From: Ochromonas danica
Lineage: Eukaryota > Sar > Chrysophyceae > Chromulinales > Chromulinaceae
Direction of reading: 5' to 3'
Assembly (NCBI GenBank): GCA_015146655.1
Contig: VKHL01000209.1
Location: forward strand, 1 to 41,257
DNA: 41,257 nucleotides
In this document: piece after piece, positions 11,001 to 21,431 of the stretch
Position numbering within the stretch: the stretch's first letter is position 1
How the letters are laid out: each line of letters starts with the position of its first letter
Position numbers and translations under genes: made by a program
Notes under the pieces: model-generated
What the model saw: the letters and a program-made list of their open reading frames with translations, nothing else
The model's database searches: none
Told to the model about the DNA's origin: nothing

Positions 11001-14000
11001 ATTGTGATGAGTTTATCTCTTATCATCCACAACCTTGTTTTAAACATGGTCGTGCAATATGTGGTAATTGTATTTTTCGTAGACAATGTACTGTACGTGG
11101 TTGTAAATGTAGACGTTGTTGTCGTGATGCAATGAAAGTTAATGTATGTAAAACATGTCATCATGCTAGACATTTACATACTATCTATCCTTTACAAAGT
11201 AAAGCTTATTTCGAAAAGGTTGAGAAAGAGATTATACAAGATAGTAGTAATAATGATGATTTAGATAGTGTACATAGTCTAATTAGCACCAGTCATAGTA
11301 ATGCTAATAGCAGTCAAGCATCATCATTATCATCATCTAATCGTAATCGTCTCTATATTAATGACAGCTCTGTTAATATATTAAATATCTTTACAACAGA
11401 AAGAAATGCTGATATGTCACTTCCTGTAGGAGTAGAAGGAACAAGAATTCAACAAGTTCTTCTCCCTGCATTAGATTATGATGATATTCGATGTCATATT
11501 GATCGACAAGAAGGGAAGAAAGAAGAAAATGAACTATTCTATAAGAGTCTATACTCTGATATCTTTACTACTAATGACATACAATCTCATAATAGTTTAC
11601 AAAACCAAAATATTATGTTAAACAACAAGTTAACACAATCTCTTGCACAAGGGAAGATTGAAGGTGATGGAATAGAAGATAATGTAAATTATTGGTTACA
11701 ACCAAGTATTAGTATTTTAAAACCAGAACAATCAATTACAAGAATGAATCATCTTTTAAATGATAATATTCATAATAATGCTTTAGTTAAAAAGACAAGT
11801 CATGGTATAAGCAATAGCAATAACAACAAGAAGACAACAACAACAAGAAGAAAAGGTCATCTTGCACAGATTACACAACTTCAACACAGCAGTCATAATC
11901 ATCATAATAGTAATAGTAACGGTAGTAATGCAAAGAGTAATGGGATAGGAGGAGTTAGTGGAGGTGGTAGTGGTGGAAGTACAACTAATTCTATTACCAC
12001 TAATACTAACAATACAGTAGCATTGTCTTTATCCTCCTCTATAGCTAATACTAGCACTACTACTACTACTACTAACCATCCATCAGAGAATTATACAGTC
12101 TTTAATAAGATTACCTATGCTAAAGAAAAACCATCTAATTTGATTAACTATGATAACTTTTGGGAGATTGTCTCTAAAAATCCGAACAAATCAATACGTG
12201 ACTATAACACTAACTTTGATGCTAATATGCCAATGCCAATGGTTTGTAATGATGAAGTGGTTTATAGTATTGAATTCCCTGAGATTTATATGAATATCTT
12301 ATCAATGATCATTCATCTAGAAGATCATATTCATTATGATAATCCATTGTTTTTAAAACTTGTTATGAATCATATACAAGTATTTGAAAGACATTGGAGA
12401 AATATGGTTATTGATATACGATCAGGTAAAGTAAATCATCATGTGATGATGAATCCTTATCATCATATTGAAAATAAAGATAATTTAGATATTTATCAAC
12501 ATATGAATATTCCACGTCCACAATTAGCAGAACAATTAGATCAAACATTTCGTCAATTAGGATTTCATAAAAAAGTGATTGGTAAAGATATTCATATTCG
12601 TGCTTATGCTGAAAAGAAATCTGATTTAGAAATTACTACAATAAAAGATAACTATTATTGGAAGAAAGAAGGAATTGATCCTCTCTTTCCATTAGAAAAT
12701 AGAGGAAGTAGTCATCAATATAGTGATCAACGGAAAGTAGAAGAAAGAAGACCTTCTTTATCATTTGAACCTAATGAAGAAGCTGTCTTATCTATGTCAA
12801 GACCATCCTCCTCCACTGCTTTACGAGTTAAATCAGCAGGTAAGATGACTAACTTCTTCTTCCCTATGATATGCTGCTATTGATGTTTCGTTTTACGTTT
12901 TTCGTGTTTGACGACATTGCATGTGTTTTGCGTTTGGTCTAGTAGTAGAGAATACACGTCCAACAACTTCCACAGAGAAGAAGAAGAAGACTACCACTAC
13001 TACTACGTCTGCAGCTGCTGTTGGTGATGGTGATGGTGGTGATCTCATTCCAATTCATGTCATGTATAGTCGTCCTCCAACACGTGAAGAATTACTTCCT
13101 CTACCATCCATAGAAAGACCTCCATCGAAACAAGATAAACGACAATTAGCACAGACATTGAGAGATATTCGAGATGCTGTATTAGAGCCTGTGCCATCCT
13201 ATCATTCGAATCTATACAGTCGTCATGGTTCACGTGGAGGTAGAGATAGAGATAGAGGAGGGAAGACTATGAGTCCATCATCACCACCTATTGAAGGGAA
13301 AAGAAAAGCAGACGATGACAAACAAGATGAAATGAAAGTTAAAGAAGAAAAACAACAAAGAAGAAGAAAATCTCATTCTGAAGCACAACGTGGAATAAGT
13401 CGTGAAGAAATACAAGAAATACATTATAATCTCTTAACCTTACCACGTAGTGTAGATATCACAGACATGCAATTAAAGCATCATCTGATTACTATTTCTA
13501 GACCATCTACACAATCTAAACGAAACAACATAGCATCATCATCTATACAAGATGACCAACATCTACCTCTCTCTACATTAACTCAAGAGATGATATCTGA
13601 ATCAAATGAAATGAATCAAACAAACTATCCTACAGTTGTTAAACTATCCAAAGATCGATATGTTTGTCCTGTACCTGGATGTGGTAAATCTTTTCTATCT
13701 ACACAAGCTTGTTTCCGTCATATGAAAGTACATGAACATAAACCTCGTTTAGCTGCTGCAACTCCACTTAGTGATGCACAATTACAATACTATTGGCCTA
13801 GAGATATTCCATGGTCAAGTGTCTATCATCCACCACAGCAAATCTCAATTGATCCTGATAGTCAATTACAAGGAGAACAAGCAGTACAGAATATGTTTTG
13901 TCAAGAAGTATTACCACCTGGTGCAATACGTTGTCGTTATCCAGGATGTAAACAAATCTTTGCAACACTTTATAAGATGTATAATCATCTTAAATTAGTT

Positions 14001-14759
14001 CATAATCAATTACATCCATCTCATAAAGATTGGGATTATTATGAGATATCTCAATCACCTTATCTTATGATTCCTCCAGAACTACCACCATGTAATAACT
14101 TCAAACTACCATGTTGTCGTTCTCATACAATCCCTACCAAGACTTGTAGTACATGTATGGAAGTTGAACGATTAACCAGAGATGGTCCTAAACCACCTTA
14201 CAAGCTCTTACAACAAGTTGATATTGATCTTACCTTGAAAAAGGAATATCTTGTAACGACAATTGAGAAATCATCAAAACCTAAAGCTGGTCGAAATAAT
14301 AAAAAAGAAATTGGAAAACATGGACATCAAGTTCTATCTGAAAATGATCGTTATAGCTTTGTTCTTTGTGAGGAAGAGAAAGGACAAGGTAGTAATCGAA
14401 GTTTTCGTGGTCGTTGTTGGTATTTAGTCTTTGATCGTATGGATATTTTGTGGATTGGATTGGAGAAACTCTACACACAGTATGAAGTGAGTCAATTGGG
14501 TAATGCGGTCATGATCAATAGTAGTGATTTCTCTTCACCTGATGAACTAATCCCACAACATATTGCTATGAAGAGAAGTGAATGTACTAGTGAAGATATT
14601 ATCTTTCTTCCTGTGCATTGTTTACAAAGTGTACATCCTGTAGCTATATTAACAACAGCACAAATCAAGCATTGGCAGAAGAAAACAGAGGTTGGAGATA
14701 ATAATAATAGTCAAGGAATAAAAGAAGCTCAATATTTCCTACGAGCTGATCGTCTTTAG
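8014..14759 (+). CDS. Large IQ-motif and zinc-finger protein, possibly cilium- or centrosome-associated
   Basis: Five exons by GT-AG sites and frame: 8014-8584, 9098-9469, 9535-9754, 9946-12839 and 12943-14759 (5874 nt, 1957 residues). Residues 1-190 are charged and helical. Residues 195-305 hold a Cys/His cluster (CMWRG, CDNPR, YCCYHVPFC, SLCAECF). About six IQ-like motifs follow at roughly 395-625 (AAIIIQSTYRMYRVR, AITIQRIYRGYRTR, IIQRLIRGYLAKRG), which in known proteins bind calmodulin or myosin light chains. A second dense Cys cluster begins CFKHGRAICGNC near 750. A long Asn/Ser/Thr-rich region leads to two C2H2 fingers (YVCPVPGCGKSF near 1593, IRCRYPGCKQIF near 1681) and a further CCRSH/CSTC group. 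The fingers could bind DNA, but with the IQ array a scaffold role seems more likely. I recognise no named orthologue. The first intron carries a small inverted-repeat element. A possible AATAAA signal is at 14902. Confidence 0.8.
8829..8939. mobile_element. Small terminal-inverted-repeat element (MITE-like) in intron 1
   Basis: A 111-nt segment in the 513-nt first intron is bounded by an 11-nt perfect inverted repeat: CAAGTGCAATG at 8829-8839 and its complement CATTGCACTTG at 8929-8939. Similarity extends a few bases further inward with mismatches. A second short hairpin (GTCAG/CTGAC) lies inside. I see no clear target-site duplication, so this may be only a hairpin-forming sequence. Confidence 0.4.
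9769..9890. repeat. CT and TGTCTG simple repeats in intron 3
   Basis: The intron 9755-9945 consists largely of a CT-dinucleotide run (about 9769-9795) and TGTG/TGTCTG repeats (about 9820-9890). It is non-coding. Confidence 0.85.
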
Positions 14760-15350
14760 TTATTGTTCACTGTAGTCTGTATCATATTGTAAATACTCCA
14801 TCTCTCTGAGCTATTATGCTGTGAGTGGTCAATATATCGTCTTTTATTTGAGCTTAGTTACTTACTACTGTACTGTTGGATATTGATATTGTTGTTGTAA
14901 TAATAAATTAAACTCAATTACTATTGTATTTTGATGTCACTAGTTGCACCATGCAGTTTCAAGTTCCACCAGAGCATATAGTCTCCTAACTTTTCATGCA
15001 ATGGTTTACAGCTCAAAGGCAGCAGTGCGTCTTTGTTTTCAACGGAACCATTCGCCACTGTGTATGGGAGAGAGCTATACAGTCGTCAGAGGGACACACA
15101 TTCACCCAGAGTGTGTGTGACACCCAGCAGTAACAGTTCCGTTGCCTCTCTCGCTCTCGCTCTCACTCACTCACTGTCAGCAGAGCAAATGATGTCAGAT
15201 TCAACAAGAAGAGAATAGTAGAACAGAATTGATTGCTTTGGAGCCACGTGATTGCTTGTTGCCAGCTGTCAACTATCTGATATTATCTCCTGACAGATAA
15301 CCTATCTTATCCTATCCCTTCTCATTAATAATATTGTCATCGTTATCGTC
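14760..15350. other. Intergenic region between the IQ/zinc-finger gene and the next plus-strand gene
   Basis: Contains the 3' end of the upstream gene (AATAAA at 14902-14907) and the presumed promoter of the gene at 15351. A CTCGCTCTCGCTCTCACTCA repeat lies near 15150. The ORF at 15033-15218 has no domain-like features. No gene is seen. Confidence 0.5.
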
Positions 15351-16948
15351 ATGTCTCATCAACGAGTAAATGTTCTCTTTGATGGTTGGAAAACCTTCTG
15401 CTGCTGCTCTAGTCCACAATGTCCAGGCAGTAGCAGCAGCAGTCCTCTGTCAAATGAAGTCTCTATTCCTAGAGTATTAGAAGTGACTCTTGTAGAGCAT
15501 TGTGCTGCTGATGTCATCGAGATCATTCCTTTCGACACTTTGGCCAATATAGAAGCACAACGACTTTATGTCACAGCCTCTTCTCTTAATACTCTTCTAC
15601 AAGAAAGTGAACTACTTGATAAAGAAAAAGACGATGAGAAAACACGAAAAGTTAACTTCTTACTTAGACGATTACAATTTCTACAAGAGCGTAACCAACA
15701 ACAAGTACAAGAACAACAAGTACAAGAAATGGGGGAGGGAAAAGAGGAGGAAGGGAAAGAAGGAAAGATGTTATCCCCTACAACTCGTTGGAGAACTCAG
15801 TTAATACCGAAGAGATCTGATCGTATTGATCCAATTCATGGTTGGCTAACAATACAATGTCATAAACCTCTTGATATTCAAAACATTTGTGTAAAACGTG
15901 ACAAAAGGTAAGATTCTATTATTTCTTTTCTCATTTACATGTTAAACAGTGATGACATCGCTTGTCTGTCACTATGGGATATAGTGGTGTAAACTTGCAG
16001 AAGTGGGAAGAGAAGGAAGAAGACATTGTTGACCTTCTCCCTATGGAAGAACTCAATCTCAATGGCTTGTTCTTCTTTGAAGATGACTATCAGCCTCCAG
16101 TCCCTTCCGTCTTCACGATCAAGCCTTCACCATCTGTTGATGAATCGTTGCTAACAGATGATCGTAGCTTGTTATCATTTGCAAATAGCAACTTCCGTAT
16201 TGGTTATGCACATTCACCTTTGAATTGTGAATCCTATTGTACTTTCTCACCAGGATCGAATTCTCTCTATGCTCATGAAGAAGCATTACTGTCTCAGACG
16301 GTGGGTCTCATCACCTCGCCAATCCTCTCTACCCAAAACCCCGCTATCGCAGCTACCACTGTACCATCTGGGAATGAGGAAGAAAAGAAAGGGAAAGTTG
16401 GTCAACTTCGACGAGCTTTACAATTTGCCAAGCATGTAGTAGTCAATGGTCTCTTTTCTTCGCCTATAGCATCTATAGCGAAAGATGAAAAGACTGTTCG
16501 TGGTGGTGGTGATGATGATGAGATGGAAGTGACGAAAAGGGCGCCGGCAATGAGAGAGAGTGAAGTGGAAGTGAAGAAAACTCTCTCCTTCCTCCCATCC
16601 CTCACTCTAGCTATTCCTGCTCTGAAGCCAGCACATCCTGACCCATTGCATGCTGTCACCCCCAAAGATAGCTTTCAGCAGGAGGGTTTGTTCAAACATG
16701 CTGCTAGCTTTCCTCCCACACGGCCTTCTGGTAAACAACAAACCACACCGACTATTCGCTTTGCATTGAGAGGTAAGAATGTGATGCTGCGAGAGAATCC
16801 GACTGCTCCTAGTACTCCCTCTGCTCTATCACCTGCGAAGTGTAAAGTCACTGATGAGACAAAACAAGTACTTGAGAACTCTTCCTCTCCTGTGAATAGT
16901 GCTAAACAAGCACAATCACCGTCATCAATCCCATTTCCTCTCTTATAG
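15351..16948 (+). CDS. Unrecognised protein, Cys-rich N-terminus and disordered C-terminus
   Basis: Two exons, 15351-15907 and 15985-16948, joined across a 77-nt intron (donor AAAAG|GTAAGA, acceptor GATATAG|TGG), give 506 residues in one frame. The N-terminus has a GWKTFCCCSSPQCPGSS segment whose cysteine cluster could be lipidated or bind metal (inference). Residues about 40-115 look structured and helical (DTLANIEAQRLYVTASSLN, KVNFLLRRLQFLQER), followed by a Gln/Glu coiled-coil-like run. RIDPIHGWLTIQCHKPLDI looks like beta structure before the intron. The second half is rich in Ser, Pro and Lys and probably disordered. I recognise no family. Another acceptor at 15949 would end the frame after 14 codons, which is why I chose the acceptor at 15984. 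Confidence 0.6.
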
Positions 16949-17671
16949 TGGGATCAAAAGAAATCAACTGTGCTATTCATCCTTAACTTTTTCTCATCCT
17001 GGGCTGTTAAACGTTATTGATCTTGTGAAAAGGAGAAGTGCAATGCGCTAGATTACATTGCTCTCTCAGCTGTGACTTCTTATTCTACTAACTCATCTTT
17101 CCTCTACATACACTCTACTTCTTTGTCTTTTCTATGTCTTTCATTATTGCATTAGATAGCCATTAGATCGTTTGTTGGTCTCTTGTTTTCTTATTCGAAG
17201 TATCTCCCAACATGGGATCTTAAATGCTCAAGGTTACAGTTAAATTGATTGTAACATCATGTATTGTTGATATTAGCGTGGTTGGTCATTGCTCACAGAC
17301 TGTTGCTGCTGCTTCCTCTTGTGTGTGTGTGTGTTTGTTTTTACAACAGTTCGTTTGGTCTTTCTTTGTGTTTAAATGTATCATGTGTTCCCCTTCCTCT
17401 TCCTGTTGAGCTTAGGTGTTTAGCCATTGTATTGTGTTGATTACTCAAGGTGGTGAATTCATGTATTCATCAGTGGTTGACATGAAGAAATAGAGGTATA
17501 TTTGATATGTGGTATCTTTGTCTATCATTCTTATGTGCTACTTGAGCACAACTATCATTGCAGTTCTAATATTACATATGTTGTAAATATAAATCTACGA
17601 AGTCATCATAGACAGTAACATGCTCTAGTTGCATTGTGCAACGCAGGATACCATGGCTAAATAGGTTAGAT
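16949..17671. other. Intergenic, no gene seen
   Basis: Downstream flank of the unrecognised gene, T-rich with short TGTG repeats near 17320-17335. No ORF here looks like a protein. It ends at the left terminal inverted repeat of the element at 17672. Confidence 0.5.
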
Positions 17672-18470
17672 CCAGAGGCCTCCAAAAATCCAGACACGCC
17701 AGAAGTCCGGACACCAACCGAAAACCAACGGTTTTTTACATTCTTTTTCAGAGTTTTCAAAGAGCAATTTCTTTTCTCATACAAAAAGACCATTATCATT
17801 GAATTCCTCTCGATGAGACGAATCGAATGATATATAATATTACCAGGTAATGTTGAACAGTGAATGAAAAATAGCTGAAAATGTTGAATTCGTTGACAAT
17901 TTCATGGCTCTGAATCTCTCATAGGTTTCCCTTTCTTCTCGTTCACCAACCTATGATCCCAAGCAACCAGCACAGAAGGACACAGGTAATAAGACTAGAT
18001 CCATGTCTAATCGAACGCAACTATGAAATTGATAACTACTTTGTTGATGTTTTTAATTGTACTTAGATTTACTGAAATGGCTACCTCACAAATGGAAGGG
18101 AGTTTGGCAGACGAGCTGTCCCTTTTCGTGCTGCGGTTTGTTTTTCATTAGGTAAGAAGTTGGGAACCAGCGTATCTGCACCGCCTTGAGTCGTTTTGGC
18201 CTCTAAGTTCTTTGTCATCGGTATCTAGTTCAGGTCACCGAAACGAGTGAGTCGGTCCAATGGCTCCAAGATGGAATTCGACCAAAATAATGCATCGATT
18301 CAGAATTTTCTTTCGTTACAACAAAGATATAGAAAATAATTAATGAACTGCTTAAAATTCGTGCAAATAACAGTTAAGGATCAACAACAAAAATGCTATT
18401 GAAGAGAATTTGATTTTGATGATGTTCTGGTTCTGTCCGGACTTCTGTCTGGATTTTTGGAGGCCTCTGG
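17672..18470. mobile_element. 799-bp DNA element with terminal inverted repeats and possible 4-bp AGAT target duplication
   Basis: The left end begins CCAGAGGCCTCCAAAAATCC at 17672, and the right end at 18470 is its reverse complement; the perfect match runs for 25 nt. After a 5-nt difference a further 12-nt match (GAAGTCCGGACA) follows, so the inverted repeats span about 40 nt. AGAT flanks both ends (17668-17671 and 18471-18474), consistent with a 4-bp target-site duplication, though four bases can match by chance. I recognise no transposase. Two short exon-like segments inside (17925-17985, 18067-18151) have good splice signals but no known domain. It is probably a non-autonomous cut-and-paste element, inserted about 70 bp upstream of the VOC gene's start. 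Superfamily not assigned. Confidence 0.65.
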
Positions 18471-18538
18471 AGATCGGCTCAGAAAAGCGTTTTGGTACTT
18501 GAAACTCGTATTTTGTGACTTTTGTTGTTCGGGTTAGA

Positions 18539-19870
18539 ATGCAAAACAACGAAATCAATAGCAACAATAACGATAACAGCATGTTGATGGTAGTAGTAGT
18601 AGTAGTAGTAGTATTGCCATTACTCTTGACTTTATTGATTCATCCTGTATTCAGCTTCCAGACTATTCATTCTTTTAAGCTGGATAGATCAAGATGGTTT
18701 TCTATGACAATGAATAATGATGATAATGAACAACCATGCAGTCCTAGGAGACAGTCATGGAAAGCAATTCAACAAGTTGTTAAACTTGCAACCACTACTG
18801 CTGTCACACTTGCCTCTACTTCCTCTATACTATCCACAGTGAATCCTAGAGCATCTCATGCTCTTGGTGACTTGTATGAGTTCCAATCAAATGATCATTT
18901 TCTCTATGCGATTGATCTCCAAGTCAATGATCTCCCAGCAGAAGTTGATATGTTAGAAGCTCTTTTACAAGAAAGTTGTCAAGTAATTCGACGATATAAG
19001 GATCAAAATGGAGTAGAGAACATTGTTGATCTGTCTTTTGGTCCCACCTCTCTTATCAAATCCTCTGCCTTCAAACCTGGCATTTCCACTTTTCGATCTT
19101 ATGGAGGCCATGCTGCCTTATCCTTACACTCTCCCCTTGTCAGTACTGCTACTACAACTACTACTACTTCTAACGTAGTTAATCCTGTTGGAAATGATCT
19201 GCAATTTATCAAAATTGGTACTGATAGTTTGCGTATCTCTAAAGGAGTTCAGAAAGGTAAATCAGATAGTTCAATGTTGTATATACTATGCTGTAGCTGT
19301 TGTTATCCTGTTGGCATGTTGACTCTTCTAGGTGCTTTAGTGAAGTATGGCTATGGATGGTTAGATCTTGAAAGTCCCAATGGTCTGCCCTATCAAGTGG
19401 TGGTGGGAGAGGTTCGTGATCCTCTCATGGCAGTCTGCCTTCGAGTAGCCAACTTGAAGACGTCAGCTACTTTCTTTCGAGATACTTTAGGAATGATAGA
19501 TGTACCTTATCCATTAGCTCGTCAACCAGGATCACAGTTTGAATTAGCAGGAAAGAATGATTGGGTATCGTTAGGCTATGGTCCTGACAGTCTCACTCTA
19601 GTGCTACGAGAGGGAGACAGTCGCACAGAAGGTCCGTTGGTCAAAGGATCCTTTCTGCGTGGTATGACTATCATTGTGGATGATAAGGCAATGCCGAGGA
19701 GAGAGAAAGAGAAGAAAGAGCTAGTTGAGGATGTGGTCATCGAGAGCCCAGATGGCTACCTCTTCACACTCAGACCTTTGTCTTTGCATCAGAAGTCTGC
19801 ACGGAGAGATCCACTGCCTATCTCTGATAGCCTCTTCTCCATACCAGCACCATCGTCTACAGCTTCATAG
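18539..19870 (+). CDS. VOC (glyoxalase/bleomycin-resistance fold) protein, predicted thylakoid-lumen targeted
   Basis: Exons 18539-19256 and 19332-19870 (418 residues) flank a 75-nt intron. The intron is a multiple of three and has no in-frame stop, but removing it restores KGALVKYGYGWLDL, typical of a VOC repeat. The mature part has two VOC-like modules: the first from LYEFQSNDHFLYAIDLQVND, the second from AVCLRVANLKTSATFFRDTL. The family includes glyoxalase I-like lyases, dioxygenases and binding proteins; the exact reaction is not evident. Targeting: a hydrophobic core of eight Val encoded by a GTA repeat, then LLIHPVFSF with Phe at the likely cleavage site, as in complex-plastid signal peptides. 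Next come a basic/Ser-rich stretch, SPRRQSWKAIQQ with a twin Arg, a second hydrophobic segment, and PRASHALG as a likely lumenal processing site. An alternative start, Met at 18581, lies nearer the hydrophobic core. Confidence 0.72.
   Translation: MQNNEINSNNNDNSMLMVVVVVVVVLPLLLTLLIHPVFSFQTIHSFKLDRSRWFSMTMNNDDNEQPCSPRRQSWKAIQQVVKLATTTAVTLASTSSILSTVNPRASHALGDLYEFQSNDHFLYAIDLQVNDLPAEVDMLEALLQESCQVIRRYKDQNGVENIVDLSFGPTSLIKSSAFKPGISTFRSYGGHAALSLHSPLVSTATTTTTTSNVVNPVGNDLQFIKIGTDSLRISKGVQKGKSDSSMLYILCCSCCYPVGMLTLLGALVKYGYGWLDLESPNGLPYQVVVGEVRDPLMAVCLRVANLKTSATFFRDTLGMIDVPYPLARQPGSQFELAGKNDWVSLGYGPDSLTLVLREGDSRTEGPLVKGSFLRGMTIIVDDKAMPRREKEKKELVEDVVIESPDGYLFTLRPLSLHQKSARRDPLPISDSLFSIPAPSSTAS
18590..18613 (+). 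repeat. (GTA)8 microsatellite encoding the signal-peptide core
   Basis: Eight perfect GTA units are read in frame as eight Val residues, forming most of the hydrophobic core of the predicted signal peptide. Each slippage step would add or remove one Val without a frameshift. Confidence 0.95.
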
Positions 19871-20114
19871 TAATAGTGAGTGAGTGTATTACTGCCATGA
19901 TGTAAGAAGAACAAGGAGGAGACGGAGGAGGAGGTGGTGGTGGGCTTCTAGTTCTTAACAAAAGATTTGAGCTAAGGAAAGAAAAGCAGAGAGAAAGAGA
20001 TAGAGAGACGTTCAAAAAGGTCAACCCCAATTACAAAAGTGATAACTACTACCTCGGCCACTACCACATCACATCACTACCACTCCCAGCCTTGTCTCCT
20101 CTTTTCTAGCCGAT

Positions 20115-20807
20115 CTATTTAGCAACAGAAGCAGTCAGAGTCGTTGGTCCCTTCGCTTCTTTCTTCGCAAGAGCCAATGTTTGAATTTTCTTCCATTTCA
20201 GCTTCTGATTGAGACTCTCGGCCTCTGCGATTCTCTTGGCGAAGTCAATCACGCTGACCTTCACAGTGACATGAGCACTACGAATGCGACTAATACCTGA
20301 TCGACCACGTCCCATGATTCTGACCTTCTTTCTAAGAATGCCTTTGTTCACTATGACCTCTGACACGTGGAGCTCTTCAGGTACGGCATTGTAATTCTGC
20401 ATTGCCAGAGCACAGGCACGCTATTATAGACCACCAGAGACATGTTATTCTAGAGTGAGAGGGAGGGGGAGGGAGGAGGTGGTGCTGACCTTCAATATCT
20501 TGGCAACATCTTCAGAACGAGGTTTGGGCGAGAATTTCATTTGAGCCAGAGCATCCGGCATCCATGTATCCCTTATTAAACTCACTAAGAACTTAATCTT
20601 CAGTGGGCTTTGGCTAATATTTGACTTGCGAGCGACAATAACTTTGTCAGCTGTCTTAGCGGCCGCAGCGGATTTCACGCTTTTGGCCGCCGCCGCAGGG
20701 CGACTGCTTGCTGGAGGGACCTCAGCAGCTTTAGCACCTGAGAAAAAATTAGCAATGCCATAGGATGGCTTGATGATAGTTGTACGACGAGAGAAAGTAC
20801 TCAACAT
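20115..20807 (-). CDS. Mitochondrial large-subunit ribosomal protein uL22 (L22)
   Basis: Two exons, 20490-20807 and 20115-20420, separated by a 69-nt intron; 207 residues. The N-terminus MLSTFSRRTTIIKPSYG is rich in Ser, Thr and Arg, as expected of a mitochondrial presequence, and an Ala/Lys linker follows. The conserved L22 core runs from KSNISQSPLKIKFLVSLIRD through RACALAMQNYNAVPEELHVS to GRGRSGISRIRSAHVTVKV. These are the family's helix and the beta-hairpin that lines the peptide exit tunnel in known ribosomes. Length and presequence fit an organellar rather than a cytosolic L22. A plastid location cannot be fully excluded, but there is no signal peptide. The gene converges on the VOC gene (244 nt between stops) and diverges from the kinase gene at 21432. 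Confidence 0.85.
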
Positions 20808-21431
20808 CTTTGTTAATTAATTAAATTGCTTCAGAAGGAGGTCATCCACTCCACCCACAGACAACAGCAAACAACAGCAGCACCTGCATGACAGAGATGA
20901 GAAGTCTGTTTTTTATCAGACAAACCAGATGTCAGAAACTACTTCGAGTTATAACTTCAGAAAGTGGTTATTGAAGAACAGAGAGGATTGTTGCGTGGGA
21001 ATACAGTGTTAACTATTCTTCCTTTGCGTGGGAAGTGAGGGAGTGTGAGAAGTTCCTAGTGGAGCGTTTGAGCGTGCGGGAAATTTCATACAGCAACAAG
21101 TAGTGGTGAGAGAGAGTGAACAAGAGAACTCATCTTCCTCTCAGTGTAAACCCGTTAATTATGAGTTATAACCTCACCTTCTCTCTCGTCCTCTGACATC
21201 AAAAGTTGAGATCAAAACTGCTCATGTTGATGTGACGACAACGTCTCAACAACACACCAAACTTCAGCATCTCATTTCAATTCACCCTACCAAACCTTGT
21301 TTTCTCCATTCGAATGGTCGGTTAACCTCAAGAACCAACCACTACCAATCCAAGTTGATAACAGAATCAATTCTGTTACTTATTATTCCAATTCCTTCCA
21401 TAACAGTCAACAAGTATTAGCAGTTAAGAAG
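20808..21431. other. Divergent promoter region between uL22m and kinase gene
   Basis: A 624-nt region between two divergent starts. A palindromic TTAATTAATTAA lies at 20814-20825, within 20 nt of the uL22 start. The open frame upstream of 21432 contains no better start than the ATG at 21432, which yields an N-myristoylation motif. No other gene is visible. Confidence 0.5.

Noticed and set aside
15033-15218. Short ORF upstream of the unrecognised two-exon gene.
   Set aside because: Its coding consists partly of CTCGCTCTCACT repeats and it shows no protein features.
18067-18580. Starting the VOC gene upstream by joining the exon-like segments in the TIR element.
   Set aside because: The frame would join, but this would place the signal peptide inside the protein. 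The start at 18539 or 18581 keeps it N-terminal.
19257-19331. Treating the VOC gene and both transporters as intronless because the frame is open throughout.
   Set aside because: Consensus splice borders are present, and removing the segments restores the expected family sequence in each case.
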